This document shows positions 59,273 through 64,000 of a stretch of 64,000 bases of DNA, piece after piece (position 1 is the stretch's first letter; every line of letters begins with the position of its first letter). The translations under genes and the position numbers were made by a program. Source of the DNA: JARRKU01 sp963675565 (GTDB lineage Bacteria; Desulfobacterota; Desulfobacteria; Desulfobacterales; Desulfosarcinaceae); NCBI GenBank assembly GCA_963675565.2, contig CAXXYD010000001.1:372001-436000 (forward strand). The letters are read 5' to 3'. Below the pieces are notes generated by a model that was not told the DNA's origin, made no database searches, and saw nothing but the letters and a program-made list of their open reading frames with translations.

Positions 59273-59480
59273 ATTAAACACCTGTGATAATTGACTTGAT
59301 TCCGGTGATAGCCCTATAATACCAATTCAGTGCCGATCCGCTGATCTTTCATAGCACGGATATTTTGATATTTCCACATATACGGCCGCTTCCGGGCATA
59401 GTGGCGAAGCATTCACACAAAACGTTTTTGACTTTGGAGAACCATAGCATTTTCATTTTCCAAACGCAGGGGGGATAAAT

Positions 59481-59867
59481 ATGCAGATCAATACGCACCA
59501 AACCATCGACCCATTGCTCTGTGGGCGCCCTTTGGATGTGGGCGAGGGCAAAAGCACGGTTTCCCTCACAGCCCTGTCTTCCATGTCGGCAGACGATTCC
59601 GGACTGGTCCACGGGGGATTTGTATTTGGTCTGGCAGACTATGCCGCCATGATTGCAGTCAACCATCCCAACGTTGTTCTGGGTGCCGCGGATGTTAAAT
59701 TTCTCAACCCCGTGCTGGTGGGTGACACCATTGTCGCCCACGCCCGGGTGGAAGAGGTCCAGGGAAAAAAACAGTACGTCGCCGTATCGGTTAGCCGGGG
59801 AGACGACACCGTTTTTCAGGGGATGTTCACCTGTTTTGCGCTGGAAAAGCATATTGTCAGACCCTGA
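59481..59867 (+). CDS. PaaI-type hotdog-fold thioesterase
   Basis: 128 residues, one hotdog domain. The motif SGLVHGGFVFGLADYAAMIA (HGG segment with the central helix Asp) and the strand ADVKFLNPVLVGDTIVAHAR are typical of PaaI/DUF4442-like acyl-CoA thioesterases. The substrate is unknown. A GGGGGG stretch lies 7 bp before the ATG. It is divergent from the peptidase and followed after 150 bp by elbB. Confidence 0.87.
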   Translation: MQINTHQTIDPLLCGRPLDVGEGKSTVSLTALSSMSADDSGLVHGGFVFGLADYAAMIAVNHPNVVLGAADVKFLNPVLVGDTIVAHARVEEVQGKKQYVAVSVSRGDDTVFQGMFTCFALEKHIVRP

Positions 59868-60017
59868 AAGGGATGGAATCGATTTATGGGAACCCTGTCG
59901 GCCGGAGCCGACCGCATCAGCCCTGAGATATGTATAATAGGTAGAATATATTCAGTTTAAACTTCAAACGGGAGCGGCGAACCGCCGCTCGAATACCCAA
60001 ACAGGAGGGTGGTAAAA

Positions 60018-60677
60018 ATGAAAAAGCGGGTCGGTGTGATACTTTCGGGATGTGGTGTTTTCGACGGAACTGAAATCCATGAGGCCGTTCTTACACTGCT
60101 GGCATTGGACCGCAGCGAGGCTGCCGCCGTTTGCGCAGCACCGGATATGGAACAGTTGCATGTGCTCAACCACATGACGCAAGAAGAGATGGATGAGAAA
60201 CGCAACGTGCTGGTGGAATCGGCGCGTATTGCCAGGGGAGAAATCATCGACCTGAAATCGCTGCAGGCCGACGACATTGACGCCCTGATCATTCCCGGCG
60301 GTTTCGGTGCAGCAAAAAATCTAAGCGACTTTGCAGTTAAAGGTCCGGATGCAACGGTTCATCCCGAAGTCCAGAGGATATTGCAGCAAATGGCACAAGC
60401 CGGCAAACCCATCGGCGCAATCTGCATCGCGCCCGCCACCCTGGTCCGGGCGCTTCCCGATCGCGCCCCAGAGGTCACGATTGGAACAGACCCGGGAACT
60501 GCCGCCGGCATAGAAACAATGGGAGGCAAACACATTGCCTGCCGCGTCGACCAGATTCATGTGGATACCATCAATAAAATCGTTACTACACCGGCCTATA
60601 TGCTTGGCCAGAGAATCAAGGACGTAGCGACGGGTATAGAAAAACTGGTGCAAAAAGTTCTGTCGCTGATTCATTGA
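60018..60677 (+). CDS. elbB: ElbB-type glyoxalase (DJ-1/PfpI superfamily)
   Basis: About 219 residues. VGVILSGCGVFDGTEIHEAV at the start and DIDALIIPGGFGAAKNLSDF are ElbB hallmarks. The nucleophile-elbow Cys lies in PIGAICIAPATLVRAL. ElbB (SCRP-27A) was linked to isoprenoid synthesis and has glyoxalase activity. ATG 60018 is used because GGAGGG (60004-60009) lies 8 bp upstream; a GTG at 60009 is part of the ribosome site. Confidence 0.92.
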   Translation: MKKRVGVILSGCGVFDGTEIHEAVLTLLALDRSEAAAVCAAPDMEQLHVLNHMTQEEMDEKRNVLVESARIARGEIIDLKSLQADDIDALIIPGGFGAAKNLSDFAVKGPDATVHPEVQRILQQMAQAGKPIGAICIAPATLVRALPDRAPEVTIGTDPGTAAGIETMGGKHIACRVDQIHVDTINKIVTTPAYMLGQRIKDVATGIEKLVQKVLSLIH

Positions 60678-60703
60678 TCAGCCAATCCGGGTATAATCAT
60701 TCG

Positions 60704-63700
60704 ATGACGTCCAAACTCCACATTTTCACGGGCAACCATCTCGAAATACTGGCCGAAGCGCTATCCCGAAAGATAGCCGAACCGCTTGCCGGTACCGCTG
60801 CCGCCGATGCATTGCAGCCGGAAGTCGTTTTGGTACAAAGCAAAGGAATGCAGCGCTGGCTTTCCATGACGATTGCACGGCACAACGGCATTTGCGCCAA
60901 TATGCAATTTCCCTTCCCCAACACATTTATCGAACAAACCTCTGAAAGGGTATTGGGAACGTCACTCCAGGAAAATCCGTTCGAGCCCCAGACCCTGACA
61001 TTCAGGGTCATGGGCCTGATCGACGAACTCATGGCGCTAAAGCCTTTTGGAGCGATACGCGGGTATATTTCCGGGCCGGGCCGGTCTTTGAAGCTTTTCC
61101 AGTTGTCCAGCAAAATTGCCGACGTATTCGATCAATACCTGGTTTTCAGGCCCGAACTGATTCAATCATGGGAAACCGAAGCCATCAGCCCACCTGCACA
61201 CGGATCGGACTGGCAACCCATTCTGTGGGCAAAGCTTGTTAAAAATAGCGAAACACCGCACCGTGCAGCCCTGCAGAGCCGTCTGATCCACCGGCTGAGG
61301 CAGTCCACCCATCCCATATCCAATTTACCCGGCCGCATTTCTGTTTTCGGCATCTCCCATTTACCGCCATTTCACCTGGAAGTTCTGGACGCCCTGGCCA
61401 ATCGTATTCCGGTCAATATCTTTCTTTTCAACCCGTGCCGGCAGTTCTGGAGCGATATCGTTTCCGAACACCGCTTGATCAAAGAGCGGGCCAAAATACG
61501 CGACGATAAGATGGCTTTTGACGATTTTCACTTTGAGCGGGGAAATCGACTGCTCTCTTCCTGGGGCCACCAGGGGAGCCAGTTTTTTTCTTTAATCCAT
61601 CAAATGGATGGGCAGTCATTTGAATTATATACAGAAAACAGGACCGATACGTTGCTGGGGCGAATTCAACAGGACATTCTCGAACTGATCGACCGTCCGA
61701 CAACCGCAGTTGATCGGGAATCCCATTTGCCGGATCACAGCCTTCGCATCCATGCCTGCCATAGTCCCATGCGTGAAGTAGAAGTCCTGTACGATCAACT
61801 ATTGGATGTTCTTGACTCAAATCGGGCTATCGATCCTGCCGAGATACTGATCATGACCCCGGACATCGCCACCTACGCACCGCTGATCCATGCCATTTTC
61901 AGTGGCGCCCTGGACGGTCGAGCTGGACAAATCCCCTATACGGTTGCCGATCAGAATATTCCCCGGGAAAGCAGGGTGGTGCAGGCTTTCCTGCGCCTGC
62001 TGACACTTCGCGACAGCCGGTTCGAAGTATCCAATATATTGGCATTGCTGGAGTTTTCCTGTATTCGTCGACGATTTGGATTTCAGGAGGCCGATATCCC
62101 GCTCCTTGAAAACTGGATTGGCGACGTGAATATCCGATGGGGGTGGAACAGTAAAGATCGCGGACGGCACGGATTGCCGCGTTTTGAAGACAATACATGG
62201 CGACAGGGACTGGATCGGCTGCTGTTGGGATACGCAGTACAAATGGAAAGCGACACCCTTTTCGCCGGTCTTTTACCGTATCAAAACGGCATCGAGGGAA
62301 ACGACAGTCACATACTGGGACAACTTGTTCTTTTTGCCGAAACCCTTTATCGCAAAATCAGCCGGTTGCCTGAAACTGCATCCCTGAGTGGTTGGGCCCC
62401 TTTGCTCGGCGACCTCATCGATGTATTTTTTGAAGATAATGACCGCTATGCCAACGACCTTCAGTCGCTGCGCGCTGTTTTTGAAAAAATGGGGCGTATT
62501 TCAGACAGTGTTGAGAGGCCGGTCGCCATTGATTTTGACGTTGTCCATCAGTTCATCAAAAAAACCCTGGAACGAGCCTCCTATGGAGGTGGTTTCATGG
62601 CAGGCGCCGTCACATTTTGCGCCATGCTGCCCATGCGCAGCATCCCGGCAAAAGTGATTGGAATTTTGGGTATGCAGCACGATGCATTTCCCAGGGAAGA
62701 CCATGAACCGGAATTCAATCTGATGACGGGATCACCCAAACCCGGAGACCGCTCCAAAAGATACGATGACAAATATCTTTTCCTGGAGGCACTGCTGTCC
62801 GCGCGCCAAATTTTTTATCTCAGCTATGTCGGTCGAGATATTCAAGATAACGCGCCAAAACCACCATCGGTTCTGGTGAGCGAACTTTTAGAATATATTC
62901 ACGGCAGCTTCGGTATTCCGGAAAGCCGGATGGTGATTCAGCAACCCCTCCAGGCATTTTCACCGCAATACTTTGCCGGAGACCCGAACGGGCTTTTCAG
63001 CTATTCCGAGGAAAACTGCCAAGCCGCCAATCACCTTCATATGAATGAAGGGCGCAGACCGTTCTTTTCATCCAATATTCCGGCGCCTGATATGGATTTT
63101 TACGACCTGACCTTTTCGCTGCTATTGGAATATTACTCCCATCCATCTAAATTTCTGCTTGAAAAACGATTGGGGATTACACCCCTTGCAGCATCGCAAT
63201 TACTGGAAGACAGGGAAAATTTCGACTTGAACGGGCTCCAGCAGTTTCTGGTGCGACAGGACATCTTCAAGGCCCAGACCCGAAAAATGTCTCCGGAAAA
63301 CGGCTATTCCCTGCTGCATGCAACCGGTAACCTTCCCCATGGCACTTTTGGGCGGGCCGTTTACGACCAGCTTGTCCACGATGTGGCGCTTTTTTCCCGG
63401 AAAATAGGCAAATATACGGACGGCAGCGCGCCGCACAGGGTTCCATTTTCTTTTTCCATGCCTCCCTATCGGATCAGCGGTCATCTGGATGGAATCTACC
63501 CCACGGAAAGGATTACCAGCCGCCTGGCCAAAATTCGCCCCAAAGACTTGCTGCATTGTTATTTGCATCACCTGGCCATGAACCATCTCGATGACAAGAC
63601 CGTTCCCCGACAAAGCACTCTGATCTGCATGGACCAGACCTGGCGATTCGAACCAGTCGACAATCCACAGGAAATATTGGCAAATTACCTGGATCTATAC

Positions 63701-63976
63701 TGGCGGGGGCTACAATTTCCGCTCCCTTTTTTTCCGTGGTCGAGTTTTACGTATGCCCACCAGCGCATCGTCCTGCACAAAGACCCGCAACAGGCGCTTT
63801 CTGCGGCACTGCGCCAATGGAACGGCGGCCATAGTCACCCGGGCGAGCGTGACGATCCCCATCTCGAGTTGGTCTTCGGCACTGAAAACCCAATCACGCC
63901 GGATTTTGAAAAGCTTGCCATGCAGGTTTTCAACCCCCTTTTTGAAGCCGGGCGCCAGCTTTCCCATGACTCCTGA
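60704..63976 (+). CDS. recC: Exodeoxyribonuclease V subunit gamma (RecC)
   Basis: About 1090 residues, matching the RecC size. The start KLHIFTGNHLEILAEALSRK, LQPEVVLVQSKGMQRWLSMT and GICANMQFPFPNTFIEQ are RecC signatures; AGAVTFCAMLPMRSIPAKVI with LGMQHDAFPREDHEPEFNLM and GDRSKRYDDKYLFLEALLSA are also typical. RecC recognises Chi in the RecBCD helicase-nuclease that starts repair of double-strand breaks. ATG 60704 lies 26 bp after elbB; an in-frame TTG at 60674 is less likely. A likely recB start follows at once. Confidence 0.95.
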   Translation: MTSKLHIFTGNHLEILAEALSRKIAEPLAGTAAADALQPEVVLVQSKGMQRWLSMTIARHNGICANMQFPFPNTFIEQTSERVLGTSLQENPFEPQTLTFRVMGLIDELMALKPFGAIRGYISGPGRSLKLFQLSSKIADVFDQYLVFRPELIQSWETEAISPPAHGSDWQPILWAKLVKNSETPHRAALQSRLIHRLRQSTHPISNLPGRISVFGISHLPPFHLEVLDALANRIPVNIFLFNPCRQFWSDIVSEHRLIKERAKIRDDKMAFDDFHFERGNRLLSSWGHQGSQFFSLIHQMDGQSFELYTENRTDTLLGRIQQDILELIDRPTTAVDRESHLPDHSLRIHACHSPMREVEVLYDQLLDVLDSNRAIDPAEILIMTPDIATYAPLIHAIFSGALDGRAGQIPYTVADQNIPRESRVVQAFLRLLTLRDSRFEVSNILALLEFSCIRRRFGFQEADIPLLENWIGDVNIRWGWNSKDRGRHGLPRFEDNTWRQGLDRLLLGYAVQMESDTLFAGLLPYQNGIEGNDSHILGQLVLFAETLYRKISRLPETASLSGWAPLLGDLIDVFFEDNDRYANDLQSLRAVFEKMGRISDSVERPVAIDFDVVHQFIKKTLERASYGGGFMAGAVTFCAMLPMRSIPAKVIGILGMQHDAFPREDHEPEFNLMTGSPKPGDRSKRYDDKYLFLEALLSARQIFYLSYVGRDIQDNAPKPPSVLVSELLEYIHGSFGIPESRMVIQQPLQAFSPQYFAGDPNGLFSYSEENCQAANHLHMNEGRRPFFSSNIPAPDMDFYDLTFSLLLEYYSHPSKFLLEKRLGITPLAASQLLEDRENFDLNGLQQFLVRQDIFKAQTRKMSPENGYSLLHATGNLPHGTFGRAVYDQLVHDVALFSRKIGKYTDGSAPHRVPFSFSMPPYRISGHLDGIYPTERITSRLAKIRPKDLLHCYLHHLAMNHLDDKTVPRQSTLICMDQTWRFEPVDNPQEILANYLDLYWRGLQFPLPFFPWSSFTYAHQRIVLHKDPQQALSAALRQWNGGHSHPGERDDPHLELVFGTENPITPDFEKLAMQVFNPLFEAGRQLSHDS

Positions 63977-64000
63977 AACCATCGGGAACCACCGCCGAAA
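63966..64000 (+). CDS. recB: Probable start of recB, cut by the window end
   Basis: An ATG at 63966, in a different frame from recC and overlapping its end by 11 bp, opens a frame (MTPETIGNHR) that stays open to the window edge. recB normally follows recC, so this is probably its start. Only eleven codons are visible, so the call rests on gene order. Confidence 0.4.
   Translation, partial: MTPETIGNHRR

Overview
The window comes from a Gram-negative, flagellated, anaerobic bacterium, most likely a sulfate-reducing Desulfobacterota (former Deltaproteobacteria), perhaps of the Desulfosarcina/Desulfococcus type. The evidence is a CMP-KDO synthetase, P- and L-ring flagellar genes and lipoproteins (outer membrane), an NfnAB electron-bifurcating transhydrogenase, a PfaA/PfaD-type lipid or polyketide synthase pair, and many two-component, c-di-GMP and HDOD proteins. 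The genus is inference. No tRNA, rRNA, CRISPR array, transposase or prophage gene was seen.

Region 1 (1-21849, + strand) is a large flagellar block. It runs motA (5' end missing), two tandem motB-like genes, fliL-fliM-fliN-fliO-fliP-fliQ-fliR-flhB; then flhA-flhF-flhG-fliA and a DUF2802-like gene; then flgF-flgG-flgA-flgH-flgI-flgJ; then flgM-flgN-flgK-flgL. Promoter-like sequences fit a flagellar cascade: sigma-54 type -24/-12 elements before flhA and flgF, and a sigma-28 (FliA) type element overlapping the flgJ stop and driving flgM onward. The first motB lacks the ion-binding Asp of the stator, and FlhF carries a C-terminal Ada-like Cys/His metal-binding domain.

Region 2 (22048-27423) holds a second motA-motB pair with an HD-GYP response regulator (- strand), divergent from a REC-PAS-histidine kinase and a REC protein (+ strand). 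Both divergent units have sigma-28-like promoters, which would place them in the flagellar regulon.

Region 3 (27484-43730) is mostly housekeeping: larB-like, kdsB, nfnA-nfnB, a coiled-coil membrane protein, guaA, a TrpF-like protein, efp, a voltage-gated-type K+ channel with a zinc ribbon overlapping a CNNM/CorC protein, an HDOD protein, a divergent DUF89-like protein, a HAD hydrolase, manA and a VOC protein.

Region 4 (44048-48019) has a small conserved-looking protein, a REC-GGDEF diguanylate cyclase convergent with a PAS/degenerate class III cyclase-like protein, a structured 616-bp intergenic region and a Cys-rich protein.

Region 5 (48043-56950) is the secondary-lipid/polyketide locus: a 2214-aa PfaA-like synthase (KS-AT-ACP-ACP-ACP-KR-DH) whose three ACPs sit on a nearly identical 3 x 309-bp tandem repeat, a divergent MerR-like regulator with a duplicated operator-like motif, and pfaD. 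No pfaB, pfaC or phosphopantetheinyl transferase is visible. A 63-bp near-perfect palindrome follows. Region 6 (57137-64000) has xerD, an Xaa-Pro peptidase, a hotdog thioesterase, elbB, recC and the probable first codons of recB.
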